Assembly (NCBI RefSeq): GCF_002312805.1
Contig: NZ_NMUA01000001.1
Location: 186,001 to 250,000, forward strand
Direction of reading: 5' to 3'
Length of the DNA: 64,000 bases
Origin: Sphingobium sp. D43FB
Lineage (GTDB): Bacteria > Pseudomonadota > Alphaproteobacteria > Sphingomonadales > Sphingomonadaceae
In this document: positions 23,026 to 32,220 of the stretch, piece by piece
How positions within the stretch are numbered: the first letter of the stretch is position 1
Layout: the number at the start of each line of letters is the position of its first letter
Notes under the pieces: model-generated
The model's input: the letters and a program-made list of their open reading frames with translations, nothing else
Database searches by the model: none
What the model was told of the DNA's origin: nothing
Position numbers and translations under genes: made by a program

Positions 23026-24399
23026 TCAGTTAACGCCCATGGATTCTGATGCATTGGCGATAAGGTTCAATGTGACGGCCCAGGCGGCGACGTTTTGGCG
23101 CAGTTGCGCGGGGTCCACCTTGTCCAGCGTATCGTCGGGCGTGTGGTGCAGATCGAAATAGCGCGTGCCATCCTGCTGAAGGTCGATGACGGGCACGCCC
23201 GCCCGCACCAAAGGCGCGATGTCCGCGCCGCCGCCAGCCTCCTGCTTGCTTGCGCCGATGCCGAGCGGGGCCAGTGCCGCCGCTACGCGCGTCGCCAGCG
23301 CTTCATGCCCTTGCGGTAGCTTGAAATCGACGCGCCACACCCGGTCGGCACCAAAGTCCGACTCGATCGCCAGCGCATGTTTTTCCGCGCCATGGGCCTT
23401 GAAATAAGCGCGCGCGCCATCGCCGCCGACTTCCTCTGCGCCCGCCATCAGCACGCGGATAGTACGGCGGGGCTGTCCCGCTTTTGCGACATGCAGGGCG
23501 GATGCCGCCGCAATGGCGCAGCCGCTGGCGTCGTCGATAGCGCCCGTGCCCTGGTCCCAGCTGTCGAGGTGGCAGGCGGCGACAACGACGCCTGCTGCCG
23601 GATCGCTGCCGGGAATTTCGGCGATGACATTGCCCGATGGCTGATCCTTAAGCATCTTCGATGTCAGGGTGAGGTGGAGCTTGACCGGCTGACCGCGCGC
23701 AATGACGCGGGCGAGCTGTTCGGCATCGGGTACGGAGAGCGCCGCGGCCGGGATCGGCGTGACGCCATCGGCCCACATCTGAACGCCGGTATGGGGCATG
23801 CGGTGATGGTCGGTGCCGATCGAGCGGATGAGGATGCCGATCGCGCCCTTCTTCGCCGCGATGCTTGGCCCCTGCCGACGCGCTGCGCCGAAATAGCCGT
23901 AGGAGGAGCCGTCCTGCGTTGCATCCATACCATGGCTGACGAAGGCGATCTTGCCCTTCAGGCTCGCGTCGGGGGCCGCTTCCAGATCGGCGAGGGTCGG
24001 GAAATAGACGACTTCGCCGGTAATCCCCTTGTCCGTGGTCGATCCGCTATTGCCCAGCGCCGCCAGCACCAGATTTTGTGGGAAGGGCGAGAGGATCTTC
24101 GCTTCGTCATGCCCGCGTACCCATACCGGCATGGTATAGGGTTCGGACCGCACATTGCTGAACCCCAGCGCTTTGAGCTTGGCCACTGCCCAGTCGCGTG
24201 CGCGCGCCTCCTGCGGCGTGCCAGCCGGGCGCGGCCCGACTTCGGTGGTCAGCCCTTCGGTAAAGTCCCAGGCGACGTCGTCCTTGAGCGCCGCTTCGCG
24301 AATCGCGGTGCTGTCTGCCGGGGCAGCGAGGGAGAGGGTGGGGGTGAAAGCGCTGCCAAGGAGGAGGGCGGCCAGCGTGCCCGATCGGATTTTCTGCAT
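23026..24399 (-). CDS. Secreted M28-family metallopeptidase
   Basis: A 457-residue exported zinc exopeptidase. The signal peptide ends SLAAPAD. A PA-type insert domain lies near residues 125-230 (ITGEVVYFPT to GIGILIRSIG region). The M28 core has His277 in ACHLDSWDQG, the bridging Asp289, the catalytic Glu322 and metal ligand Glu323 in AGAEEVGG, Asp348 in ESDFG, and the last His in FDLHHTPDDTL. The likely activity is aminopeptidase or dipeptidase in the periplasm or outside the cell. It is divergent from ettA. It could be a T2SS substrate given the neighbouring operon, but nothing in the sequence proves it. Confidence 0.93.
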   Translation of the reverse strand: MQKIRSGTLAALLLGSAFTPTLSLAAPADSTAIREAALKDDVAWDFTEGLTTEVGPRPAGTPQEARARDWAVAKLKALGFSNVRSEPYTMPVWVRGHDEAKILSPFPQNLVLAALGNSGSTTDKGITGEVVYFPTLADLEAAPDASLKGKIAFVSHGMDATQDGSSYGYFGAARRQGPSIAAKKGAIGILIRSIGTDHHRMPHTGVQMWADGVTPIPAAALSVPDAEQLARVIARGQPVKLHLTLTSKMLKDQPSGNVIAEIPGSDPAAGVVVAACHLDSWDQGTGAIDDASGCAIAAASALHVAKAGQPRRTIRVLMAGAEEVGGDGARAYFKAHGAEKHALAIESDFGADRVWRVDFKLPQGHEALATRVAAALAPLGIGASKQEAGGGADIAPLVRAGVPVIDLQQDGTRYFDLHHTPDDTLDKVDPAQLRQNVAAWAVTLNLIANASESMGVN

Positions 24400-24501
24400 G
24401 GATGGGAGCGTAGCGAGCCATCACCCATTTGCCAATGCGTCCCGCCTCCGCTAACTCCGCGCCAAATCCTTTCTCTGTCTTTATTCGGAGCTGCAGAACC
24501 C

Positions 24502-26187
24502 ATGTCCGCCTCCTCGCAATATGCCTATGTCATGAAGAGCATGACCAAGACCTTCCCCGGCGCGCCCAAGCCGGTGTTGAGCAACATCAACCTGCAATTT
24601 TATCGCGGGTCCAAGATCGGCATCGTCGGGCCGAACGGCGCGGGTAAATCGACCCTCATCAAGATCATGGCCGGGATCGACACTGATTTTTCGGGCGAAG
24701 CTTGGCCGGGCGAGAATATCACGGTCGGCTATCTGGCGCAGGAGCCGCAGCTCGACCCCAACAAGAATGTCCTGGAAAACGTCAAGGACGGTGCCCGCGA
24801 GATTGCGGACAAGATGGATCGTTTCAACGAGATCAGCAACATCATGGCTGATCCGCCCGAAGACGTCGATTTCGACGCGCTGATGGAGGAAATGGGCACG
24901 TTGCAGGAGCAGATCGACGCGGTCGATGGCTGGACGCTCGACAATCAGCTCGAAATTGCGATGGAAGCGTTGCGCTGTCCGCCGTCCGACCTGTCGGTCG
25001 AAAATCTGTCGGGCGGTGAAAAGCGCCGCATCGCGCTGACCCGGCTGCTGATCCAGAAGCCTGACATCTTGCTGCTGGACGAACCGACCAACCATCTCGA
25101 CGCCGAAAGCGTCACCTGGCTGGAAAATCACCTGAAGGAATATGCGGGCGCGGTGCTGATGATCACCCATGACCGCTACTTCCTCGATAATGTCGTGGGC
25201 TGGATTCTGGAACTCGATCGGGGCAAATATTTCCCCTACGAAGGCAATTACTCCACCTATCTGGAGAAGAAGGCCAAGCGTCTGGAGCAGGAAGACCGCG
25301 AGGCCACCGGCCGCCAGAAGGCGATCAATGACGAGCTGGAATGGATCAGGGCCGGGACCAAGGGGCGTCAGACCAAGTCCAAGGCGCGTATCAAGAAGTT
25401 CGAGGAACTGGTCGCAGGGCAGAATAATCGCAGCCCCGGCAAGGCACAGATCGTCATCCAGGTGCCGGAGCGTCTGGGCGGCAAGGTCATTGAGTTCAAG
25501 GGCATCAGCAAGGCCTATGGCGACAAGCTGTTGTTTGAAGACCTGTCCTTCCTGCTGCCGCCGGGCGGCATCGTCGGCGTGATCGGGCCGAACGGCGCGG
25601 GTAAATCCACGCTGTTCAAGATCATCACCGGTCAGGAGACGCCCGATAGCGGCGAAGTCGATATCGGCACGACCGTGCGGCTGGGCTATGTCGACCAGAG
25701 CCGTGATCATCTCGACCCAAGCAAGAATGTCTGGGAAGAAATCTCCGACGGTCTCGATTATGTGAAGGTCAATGGCCATGACATGTCGACGCGCGCCTAT
25801 GTCGGGGCCTTCAACTTCAAGGGGCAGGACCAGCAGAAGAATGTCGGCAAGCTGTCGGGCGGTGAGCGCAACCGCGTCCACATCGCCAAGATGCTGAAAA
25901 AGGGCGGCAACGTCCTTCTGCTCGACGAACCGACCAACGATCTCGACGTCGAAACGCTGGGCGCGCTGGAAGAGGCGATCGAAAATTTCGCGGGCTGTGC
26001 CGTGGTCATCAGCCATGACCGCTTCTTCCTCGATCGGCTTGCCACCCACATCCTGGCGTTCGAAGGCGATAGCCATGTCGAATGGTTCGAAGGCAATTTC
26101 GAAGCCTATGAGGAGGATAAGCGCCGTCGCCTGGGCGATGCGGCCGATCGGCCCACGCGCCTCGCCTATAAGAAGCTGACCCGATAA
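24502..26187 (+). CDS. ettA: Energy-dependent translational throttle protein EttA (ABC-F)
   Basis: A 561-residue soluble ABC-F ATPase that binds the ribosomal E site and gates the first elongation step according to the ATP/ADP ratio. Two nucleotide-binding domains each have GPNGAGKST, the signatures LSGGEKRR and LSGGERNR, and Walker B LLLDEPTNHLD and LLLDEPTNDLD. EttA-type features are the arm region in the first domain and the linker with ELEWIRAGTKGRQTKSKARI. The frame is open for hundreds of bases upstream, antisense to the peptidase gene. MSASSQYAYVMKSMTKTF at 24502 is the family N-terminus. Confidence 0.96.
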   Translation: MSASSQYAYVMKSMTKTFPGAPKPVLSNINLQFYRGSKIGIVGPNGAGKSTLIKIMAGIDTDFSGEAWPGENITVGYLAQEPQLDPNKNVLENVKDGAREIADKMDRFNEISNIMADPPEDVDFDALMEEMGTLQEQIDAVDGWTLDNQLEIAMEALRCPPSDLSVENLSGGEKRRIALTRLLIQKPDILLLDEPTNHLDAESVTWLENHLKEYAGAVLMITHDRYFLDNVVGWILELDRGKYFPYEGNYSTYLEKKAKRLEQEDREATGRQKAINDELEWIRAGTKGRQTKSKARIKKFEELVAGQNNRSPGKAQIVIQVPERLGGKVIEFKGISKAYGDKLLFEDLSFLLPPGGIVGVIGPNGAGKSTLFKIITGQETPDSGEVDIGTTVRLGYVDQSRDHLDPSKNVWEEISDGLDYVKVNGHDMSTRAYVGAFNFKGQDQQKNVGKLSGGERNRVHIAKMLKKGGNVLLLDEPTNDLDVETLGALEEAIENFAGCAVVISHDRFFLDRLATHILAFEGDSHVEWFEGNFEAYEEDKRRRLGDAADRPTRLAYKKLTR

Positions 26188-26210
26188 TCGCGCATCACGG
26201 ATTTTTGACG

Positions 26211-27332
26211 ATGACCAACTCTACTCCTCCGTTCCGCGCCGACCATGTCGGCTCGTTGCTGCGACCCGCTGCCGTTACCGCTGCCCGAAAAGCCTTTTTC
26301 GAAGAGGGCAGCATCTCCCGCGAGGAATTGACCGCCATCGAGGATGCCGGGATCGTCGAAGCGGTAAAGATGCAGGAATCCGTTGGCCTGAAGGTCGTGA
26401 CCGACGGTGAAATTCGGCGGTCCTTCTGGCATTATGATTTCATGGGCGGGCTGACCGGCTTCGACCTGGAACAGCGCGACCCGGAAGATGGCGCGCAGTT
26501 TCATGGCGTCAAATTGCGGCCGACCTTCCCGGTCATCACGGGCAAGCTGGACTTCCCAGCGGACCATCCGATGCTCGACCATTTCCGGTTCCTGGCGAAA
26601 ACGACCAGCGTGACGCCGAAGATTTCGATCCCTGGCCCTAGCTGCTGCCATTTTCGGACCGCGAAGGAGGATATTCGCGTCCCCGAATATGCCGATCTCG
26701 GTGCGCTATTCGCGGACTTGTCCGCGACCTATGCCAAGGCGGTTCAGGCCTTTTATGATGCGGGTTGCCGCTATCTGCAGATGGACGACATCTTCTTCGC
26801 CTATCTCTGCGACCCCAAGCATCGGGCGCAGAAGGTGGCCGAAGGCATCGATCCTGACTGGCTGATCACCGCCTATGCCCGCATGATGCAGGACGCGATC
26901 AAGGATCGTCCCGCCGACATGTTGATCGGGATGCATATGTGCCGCGGCAATTTCCGTTCCACCTGGGCGGCCGAGGGTGCCTATGATCTGGCGGCGGATG
27001 CCATCTTCAATCAGACCGGCGTCGATCTGTTCTTCATGGAATATGATAGCGAGCGGGCCGGTGGTCTGGAGCCGTTGCGCTTCCTGGCCAAGGGCAAGCA
27101 GCGGGTCTATCCCGGTTTCATCACGACCAAGGTGCCTGACCTGGAGCCGATCGATGGCTTGAAGCGCCAGATCGAGGAAGCGGCGAAATATGCCGATATC
27201 GACCAGCTCGGCATCGCGCCCCAGTGCGGCTTTGCCTCCACCGAAGAGGGCAATGCGATCACGCCGGATGAACAGCGGGCGAAGCTCGAACTCGTCGTAC
27301 AGACGGCACAAGCCATCTGGGGCGAAGCCTGA
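26211..27332 (+). CDS. MetE C-terminal-domain-like cobalamin-independent methyltransferase (YxjG/YxjH type)
   Basis: A 373-residue single-domain homologue of the catalytic half of MetE. It has FRADHVGSLLRP at the N-terminus, VTDGEIRRSFWHYDF, YLQMDDIFFAYLCD, the zinc ligands in IGMHMCRGN (His and Cys) and APQCGFAS (Cys), and VYPGFITTKVPDLE. The N-terminal MetE half is missing, as in the YxjG/YxjH family, so the methyl donor and acceptor are uncertain; methionine synthesis or methyl recycling is possible. I start at the ATG at 26211; a TTG two codons upstream is in frame. It follows ettA by 23 bp and ends before a strong terminator. Confidence 0.88.
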   Translation: MTNSTPPFRADHVGSLLRPAAVTAARKAFFEEGSISREELTAIEDAGIVEAVKMQESVGLKVVTDGEIRRSFWHYDFMGGLTGFDLEQRDPEDGAQFHGVKLRPTFPVITGKLDFPADHPMLDHFRFLAKTTSVTPKISIPGPSCCHFRTAKEDIRVPEYADLGALFADLSATYAKAVQAFYDAGCRYLQMDDIFFAYLCDPKHRAQKVAEGIDPDWLITAYARMMQDAIKDRPADMLIGMHMCRGNFRSTWAAEGAYDLAADAIFNQTGVDLFFMEYDSERAGGLEPLRFLAKGKQRVYPGFITTKVPDLEPIDGLKRQIEEAAKYADIDQLGIAPQCGFASTEEGNAITPDEQRAKLELVVQTAQAIWGEA

Positions 27333-27445
27333 TTCCATTGCGGTTGCAACATTTGCAACCGCAGACCATCGCTTTGCACTTGTTATGATACCGCTATCAA
27401 TGCAGGAAGACGGTGCCTTTCAGGCATCCTCTCCTAAAACTTTAC

Positions 27446-27478
27446 GGGCCGGTCTTTGCGAAGACCGGCCCTTTTTTT
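27446..27478 (+). terminator. Strong intrinsic terminator after the MetE-like gene
   Basis: GGGCCGGTCTT and AAGACCGGCCC form a perfect 11-bp stem with a four-base loop (TGCG), followed by seven T. It lies between two convergent genes and can stop transcription from ettA and the MetE-like gene. Confidence 0.93.
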
Positions 27479-27516
27479 GCGATTGTCGGTAGCGTGGCGG
27501 CGTTTCGTCGGGCGGA

Positions 27517-28332
27517 TCAATTGACCCGCTTGATCCAGACCTGTCCGCCTTCACGCGTTTCCGAGATGAAATTGGGGACGTCCTGCACCAAGTCGGACAG
27601 GCGTTTATAGCCATAATTGCGCACGTCGAAGCTGGAGCGGTTGCCCGCCAGTTGGCCCACCGATCCCAGTCGCACGAAGCCGCGTTCGTCGCGGGTGACC
27701 GATCCATAGGCGTCGATCAGCAATTTGATGACTTCCTCGTCCACGGCTTTCTTCGCCACCGGGGCGGGTGGCGCGGCTTTGGCCGGACTGGCTTTCGCAG
27801 GCGTGCTTTTTTCTGTCGCTGGCGGCGACTTGGCGGCGGTTGCTGTCGCTTTCTTCGCGACCGGCTTGGCCAGCGGCACTTCGGCTGCGGCCAGTGCGGC
27901 GACGTCGATGAAACGGGTGCAGGCGCGGCGGAAACCTTCGGGCGTCTGGACCGAACCGAAGCCATAGACCGGAATGCCCTGCTGCCGGATGCGGGTGACG
28001 AGCGGGGTGAAGTCGCTGTCGCTCGACATCAGGCCAAAGCCATCGACCCGGCCCGATGCCATCAGGTCCATGGCGTCGATCGTCATCTTCATGTCGGTGG
28101 CGTTCTTGCCTTTGGTCAGATCGAACTGCTGCTGCGGCTCGATCGCCTGCGCGACCGAGAGCGCCGCCCAGGTCTTGAGCGTGGTCTTGCTCCAATTGCC
28201 ATAGGCGCGGCGGATATTGACCGTGCCGAGTTCGGCCAGGACGGTCATCACCGGATCGAAATGCGCGGCGGACGCATTGTCGGCGTCTATCAGCAGGGCG
28301 ATATTGCCGCTGCCATCGCGCGTCGATGCCAT
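27517..28332 (-). CDS. NYN-domain protein with C-terminal OST-HTH/LOTUS domain
   Basis: A 271-residue LabA/DUF88-like protein. The N-terminal NYN (PIN-like) nuclease fold has acidic residues at LLIDADNASA (Asp16, Asp18), TDMKMTIDAMD and LMSSDSDFTPL, consistent with a metal-dependent RNase. A Lys/Ala/Pro-rich linker runs near 155-195. The C-terminal 70 residues (VIKLLIDAYGSV...YGYKRLSDLVQDV) look like an OST-HTH/LOTUS RNA-binding domain. This architecture suggests RNA processing; the target is unknown. It is 10 bp upstream of the carbonic-anhydrase stop on the other side and reads away from ettA. Confidence 0.88.
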   Translation of the reverse strand: MASTRDGSGNIALLIDADNASAAHFDPVMTVLAELGTVNIRRAYGNWSKTTLKTWAALSVAQAIEPQQQFDLTKGKNATDMKMTIDAMDLMASGRVDGFGLMSSDSDFTPLVTRIRQQGIPVYGFGSVQTPEGFRRACTRFIDVAALAAAEVPLAKPVAKKATATAAKSPPATEKSTPAKASPAKAAPPAPVAKKAVDEEVIKLLIDAYGSVTRDERGFVRLGSVGQLAGNRSSFDVRNYGYKRLSDLVQDVPNFISETREGGQVWIKRVN

Positions 28333-28342
28333 ATCAGTCCTT

Positions 28343-28981
28343 TCAGGCGGGTGAGAAAATGCCGCTTTGGTCGTCCATCACGTGCAACTGGCCATCGGCA
28401 ATGGCGAAGAACGCACCGACGAGTTTCAATTCGCCCTTGCGCTCCTTGGACCGGACGCAGGGGAAGGTGCGCAGATTGGCGAGGCTGACCTTCACCGCCT
28501 CCTGCTCCATCGCCCGTTCGACTGCGTCGCTACGTTCGTCACCATGGGCAGCAATCACCGTCTCGCGCGCATCGTCGAGCAGTTCGATCCAGGCATGGAT
28601 GAAGCCGCCGTCGCCCGGCTCCGCGTCTTTCAGATCATGGCTGAGCGCGGCCTTGCAGCCGCCGCATTTGCCATGGCCCATGACGACGATCTCGCCGACT
28701 TTCAGTACCTGCACCGCAAATTCCAGCGCCGCCGACACGCCATGATGGCCAGGCGTCGTTTCGAACGGGGGCACGAGGGCAGCGACGTTGCGGACGACGA
28801 AGATTTCGCCGGGGCTGCTGTCGAAAATCTGGGTCGGGTCAACCCGGCTGTCGGAACAGGCGATCACCATGACGCGGGGGCTTTGCCCTTCGTTCAATTC
28901 ATCCCATCGGCCGCGCTGTTGCGCCCATCCGGTTTCACGGAAGCGGCGATAGCCTGCGAGCATGTCGGTAAAGTCGGTCAT
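28343..28981 (-). CDS. Beta-class carbonic anhydrase
   Basis: A 212-residue beta-carbonic anhydrase interconverting CO2 and bicarbonate. Zinc ligands are Cys42 in VIACSDSR, His103 and Cys106 in GHGKCGGC. The dyad is Asp44 and Arg46. The start [17 protein letters not shown] at 28981 fits the family; a longer in-frame start would cross the lipA promoter region. Only 65 bp separate it from the divergent lipA, so both promoters overlap there. It precedes the NYN gene by 10 bp, so the two are probably co-transcribed. Confidence 0.95.
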   Translation of the reverse strand: MTDFTDMLAGYRRFRETGWAQQRGRWDELNEGQSPRVMVIACSDSRVDPTQIFDSSPGEIFVVRNVAALVPPFETTPGHHGVSAALEFAVQVLKVGEIVVMGHGKCGGCKAALSHDLKDAEPGDGGFIHAWIELLDDARETVIAAHGDERSDAVERAMEQEAVKVSLANLRTFPCVRSKERKGELKLVGAFFAIADGQLHVMDDQSGIFSPA

Positions 28982-29046
28982 GCGACGGGGTGTGCCCGAC
29001 AATATCAGCACTGGCAAGACCGGCCCTGCATCGCTATCTGGGGCCA

Positions 29047-29988
29047 ATGAACGACATTGCCCCCATCCCCGTGCCCGGTCAGCCGGAGCGCATGCGCAAG
29101 CCCGACTGGATCCGCGTCAAGGCACCGACCAGTCCCGCCTATCATGAAACGCGCAAGCTGATGCGGGACAAGGGGCTGGCGACGGTATGCGAGGAAGCGG
29201 CCTGTCCCAATATCGGCGAATGCTGGTCGAAGAAACATGCGACCGTCATGATCCTGGGCGATGTCTGCACGCGGGCCTGCGCCTTCTGCAACGTCAGGAC
29301 GGGGATGCCGCGTAAGGTCGATGTCAACGAGCCGCAGAATCTGGCCGATGCGTCGGCGGAGATGGGGCTGGAGCATATCGTCATCACCTCGGTCGATCGC
29401 GACGATCTGCCCGATGGCGGTGCGTCGCAATTCGTCAAGGTGATCGAGGCGCTGCGCCGGACGACGCCCAACACGACGATCGAGATACTGACCCCGGACT
29501 TCCGCAACAAGCATGAGCGGGCGGTCGAAATGATCGTCGCGGCGCGGCCGGACGTTTATAACCATAATCTGGAGACAGTGCCGCGCCTCTACCCGACCAT
29601 CCGGCCCGGCGCGCGTTATTATGCGTCGCTGCGGCTGTTGGAGTCGGTCAAGCGGCTCGATCCGTCGATCTTCACCAAGTCGGGCATCATGCTGGGGCTG
29701 GGCGAAGAGCGGCTGGAAGTGCATCAGGTGATGGACGATATGCGGTCGGCCGATATCGATTTCCTGACGATGGGCCAATATCTGCAGCCCACGCCCAAAC
29801 ATACCAAGGTGATGGAGTTCGTCACCCCGGCGGCGTTCAACAGCTATGCCGCGATCGCGCGGGCCAAGGGCTTCCTTCAGGTTGCATCCAGTCCACTGAC
29901 CCGGTCGAGCTATCATGCCGGCGAGGATTTCGCGCAGATGCGCGCGGCGCGTGAAGCGAAGTTGGCCAAAGCGGCCGTGAAGGCCTGA
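29047..29988 (+). CDS. lipA: Lipoyl synthase LipA
   Basis: A 313-residue radical-SAM enzyme that inserts two sulfurs into octanoyl chains on lipoyl domains. The auxiliary cluster uses Cys48, Cys53 and Cys59 in [12 protein letters not shown]. The radical-SAM cluster uses Cys74, Cys78 and Cys81 in CTRACAFC. The C-terminal RSSYHAGED supplies the conserved Ser ligand of the auxiliary cluster. The start [19 protein letters not shown] at 29047 is family-like. The RatA/Coq10-like gene follows by 7 bp, a common pairing in alphaproteobacteria. Confidence 0.97.
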   Translation: MNDIAPIPVPGQPERMRKPDWIRVKAPTSPAYHETRKLMRDKGLATVCEEAACPNIGECWSKKHATVMILGDVCTRACAFCNVRTGMPRKVDVNEPQNLADASAEMGLEHIVITSVDRDDLPDGGASQFVKVIEALRRTTPNTTIEILTPDFRNKHERAVEMIVAARPDVYNHNLETVPRLYPTIRPGARYYASLRLLESVKRLDPSIFTKSGIMLGLGEERLEVHQVMDDMRSADIDFLTMGQYLQPTPKHTKVMEFVTPAAFNSYAAIARAKGFLQVASSPLTRSSYHAGEDFAQMRAAREAKLAKAAVKA

Positions 29989-29995
29989 GCTCTCA

Positions 29996-30472
29996 ATGCC
30001 CAAGCATAGCGAAACCCGCCATCTGCCCTATACGCCGACCCAGATGTTCGACCTGGTGTCCAATGTCGCGGCTTATCCTGAATTTCTGCCCTGGATCAGT
30101 GCGATCCGTGTCCGATCGGACAGCGAAGCGGACATGGTTGCCGACATGATCGTGGGCTTCAAGGGGATCAAGGAAAGCTTCACCTCGCGCGTTCACAAGC
30201 ATCGGCCCGACCATGTCCGGGTCGATTATATGGACGGGCCGCTCAAGCATCTGCACAATGAATGGCGCTTTCGCGATGACGGGCAGGGCGGGGTGTTGGT
30301 GGATTTCGAGGTCGAATTCGAGTTCAAGAACCGCCTGTTCGAAATGCTCGCGGGCCAGGTGTTCGACCGGGCGTTACGCAAGATGATCGGCGCGTTCGAA
30401 ACGCGCGCAGCCGCGCTTTATGGTGCCGAGGGTTCGGGCAGCAACAGTTCGAGCGCGCATAGCGCCGCCTGA
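29996..30472 (+). CDS. RatA/Coq10-type START-domain protein
   Basis: A 158-residue polyketide-cyclase/START-like protein. It begins MPKHSETRHLPYTPTQMFDLVSNVAAYPEFLPW, the signature of the Coq10/RatA family, with VDYMDGPLKHLHNEWRF and VDFEVEFEFKNRLFEML later. Coq10 homologues bind ubiquinone and support respiration; E. coli RatA was reported to inhibit 70S assembly. Which applies here is unknown, but the lipA pairing suggests the Coq10-like role. The last 55 bp overlap the 3' end of the convergent pncC. The C-terminal Ser/Gly-rich tail lies in that overlap. Confidence 0.9.
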   Translation: MPKHSETRHLPYTPTQMFDLVSNVAAYPEFLPWISAIRVRSDSEADMVADMIVGFKGIKESFTSRVHKHRPDHVRVDYMDGPLKHLHNEWRFRDDGQGGVLVDFEVEFEFKNRLFEMLAGQVFDRALRKMIGAFETRAAALYGAEGSGSNSSSAHSAA

Positions 30473-30936
30473 AGCCGGACGCCGCCCCGGCCGGTATCGC
30501 CGAAATGCCGCATGTCGGCGACGACCTTGTCCGCCGACGCGCCGCGTTCGGCGCGGGCAAAGACGACCGTGCCAACGGGTTTTTGTTCGGTGCCGCCGCC
30601 CGGTCCTGCGATCCCGGTGATGGCGACGGCGACATGGGCGTGGCTTTGCTTGAGCGCGCCTTGGGCCATGGCCCATGCGGTGGCGATCGAGACGGCGCCG
30701 AAGGTTTCGAGCACATCCTGAGACACTTTAAGAAGTTCGACCTTCATGTCATTGGAATAGGTTATGAAACCTGCCTCGAACACGTCGGATGATCCGGCGA
30801 TTTCCGTCAGCGCAGCCGATACCAGCCCGCCGGTGCAGCTTTCCGCCACGGCGACGGTGCGGCCTGCGCGCCGGTTGGCGATGATGACGCGCTCGGCGAG
30901 ATCGACGAGTTCGGCGGGAAGGATGTTGTCGGGCAT
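30418..30936 (-). CDS. pncC: Nicotinamide-nucleotide amidase PncC (CinA C-terminal-domain family)
   Basis: A 172-residue stand-alone CinA C-terminal domain, which deamidates NMN to nicotinic acid mononucleotide for NAD recycling. It has VAESCTGGLVSAALTEIAGSS with the catalytic Ser, FITYSNDMKVELL with conserved Tyr and Lys, and AITGIAGPGGGTEQKPVGTV. I start at MPDNILPAELV (30936). It follows ispDF by 4 bp, so the two are likely one operon. Its 3' end overlaps the ratA-like gene by 55 bp, tail to tail. Confidence 0.94.
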   Translation of the reverse strand: MPDNILPAELVDLAERVIIANRRAGRTVAVAESCTGGLVSAALTEIAGSSDVFEAGFITYSNDMKVELLKVSQDVLETFGAVSIATAWAMAQGALKQSHAHVAVAITGIAGPGGGTEQKPVGTVVFARAERGASADKVVADMRHFGDTGRGGVRLQAALCALELLLPEPSAP

Positions 30937-30940
30937 GATG

Positions 30941-32110
30941 TCAGGATAGCGCGGGAAGGGAGAGGGTGGCAACCGCCTGCGCCGCAATACCTTCGCGCCG
31001 CCCGGCAAAGCCCAACCGCTCCGTGGTCGTTGCCTTGACGCTCACCCGGTCGATCGGGACCGCGAGAATGGTGCCGATGCGGGCGCGCATGGCGTCGCGA
31101 TGCGGGCCGATCTTGGGCGCTTCGCAGATGATGGTCAGGTCGACATGATCGATCCGCCCGCCGCGCGCCGTCACCCGATCGCCCGCATAGGCGAGGAAAC
31201 GATCCGACGACGCGCCACGCCATTGCGCGTCGGAAGGCGGGAAATGGCTGCCGATATCGCCTTCCGCCAGCGCGCCGAGCAGCGCATCGACGATGGCGTG
31301 GAGGGCGACGTCGGCGTCGCTATGCCCGGCGAGGCCACGATCATGCGGGACCAGCACGCCGCCCAGCCATAATAATTCGTCCGTCGCCAGGCGATGGACG
31401 TCATAGCCCATGCCAACGCGCACGGTCATAATGGGCGCCAGCCGCGCTTCGGCGCGGGCAAAATCCTGGGGATAGGTCAATTTTTCCAGTCCTTCATCGC
31501 CATCCACCAGGATGGCGTCATGGCCGACGGCGCGGAGAATTTGGGCGTCGTCGGTGGCTTCGCGGGCGATGTCCCAGGCCTGGTGAGCCGCGAGTATCGT
31601 GTCGAAGCGGAAGGCTTGGGGCGTCTGCACCCGAAACAGTGCGTCGCGGGGCACGCCGTCGGCCATGCGCCCGTCCATGCCGCGCACCAGCGTATCGGCG
31701 ACCGGCAGCACAGGGATCGCGCCTTCTGCCTCGCCTAGCGCGCCGAGTAGCCGATCGATCACCACGCCCGGCAGGAACGGCCGGGCGGCGTCATGGATCA
31801 AAATCCGCGCTGCGCCACCTGTTGCCGCAATCGACTCCAGCCCGGCGCGCACGGAGCCGCGGCGGCTGTCAGCGCCTTCGATGAAGGAGGCCACGCGATC
31901 GCCGAGCAGTTTGCGGGCCATGTCTTCCTGCCCTGCGCCCAGCACGATATGGATCGCATCGATCGCGCCATGCGCTGCCAGCGCGTCATAGGCATGGGCC
32001 AGCACGGCCTTGCTCGCGACCAGGCGAAATTGCTTGGGGGTGTCGCCACCGGCCCGGTTGCCCTGGCCCGCCGCGACGAGCAGCGCGACAGTCTTGCTAT
32101 TGTCTATCAT
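30941..32110 (-). CDS. ispDF: Bifunctional IspD/IspF enzyme of the MEP isoprenoid pathway
   Basis: A 389-residue fusion. Residues 1 to about 228 are IspD (MEP cytidylyltransferase), with LLVAAGQGNRAGGDTPKQF, ILIHDAARPF and RVQTPQAFRFDTI. Residues about 230-389 are IspF (MECDP synthase), with GMGYDVHRL, AGHSDADVALHAIVDALLG and DIGSHFPPSD; the metal ligands are in DVH and the following His. The two catalyse non-consecutive steps and the fusion is common in alphaproteobacteria. The start at MIDNSKTVALLVAAG (32110) is preferred to a longer Gly/Arg-rich extension. It is divergent from dusB. Confidence 0.96.
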   Translation of the reverse strand: MIDNSKTVALLVAAGQGNRAGGDTPKQFRLVASKAVLAHAYDALAAHGAIDAIHIVLGAGQEDMARKLLGDRVASFIEGADSRRGSVRAGLESIAATGGAARILIHDAARPFLPGVVIDRLLGALGEAEGAIPVLPVADTLVRGMDGRMADGVPRDALFRVQTPQAFRFDTILAAHQAWDIAREATDDAQILRAVGHDAILVDGDEGLEKLTYPQDFARAEARLAPIMTVRVGMGYDVHRLATDELLWLGGVLVPHDRGLAGHSDADVALHAIVDALLGALAEGDIGSHFPPSDAQWRGASSDRFLAYAGDRVTARGGRIDHVDLTIICEAPKIGPHRDAMRARIGTILAVPIDRVSVKATTTERLGFAGRREGIAAQAVATLSLPALS

Positions 32111-32220
32111 GGGGCCAGCGCATAGCCGAGTGCCGGGAGGGCCGCCAGACCCCATCCCTTGCCGACCCTTCCCATTTCGGCTATGGCCTGCCTGTTTTTT
32201 AGGCAGTAGCATCAGAGTTT

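Noticed and set aside
23377..24501. A 375-residue N-terminal extension of EttA
   Set aside because: The extension is only the complement of the M28 peptidase gene. EttA proteins begin at the sequence encoded from 24502.
24481..26076. A 531-codon open frame antisense to ettA
   Set aside because: The sense frame has two ATPase domains with every motif; the antisense product has no recognisable feature.
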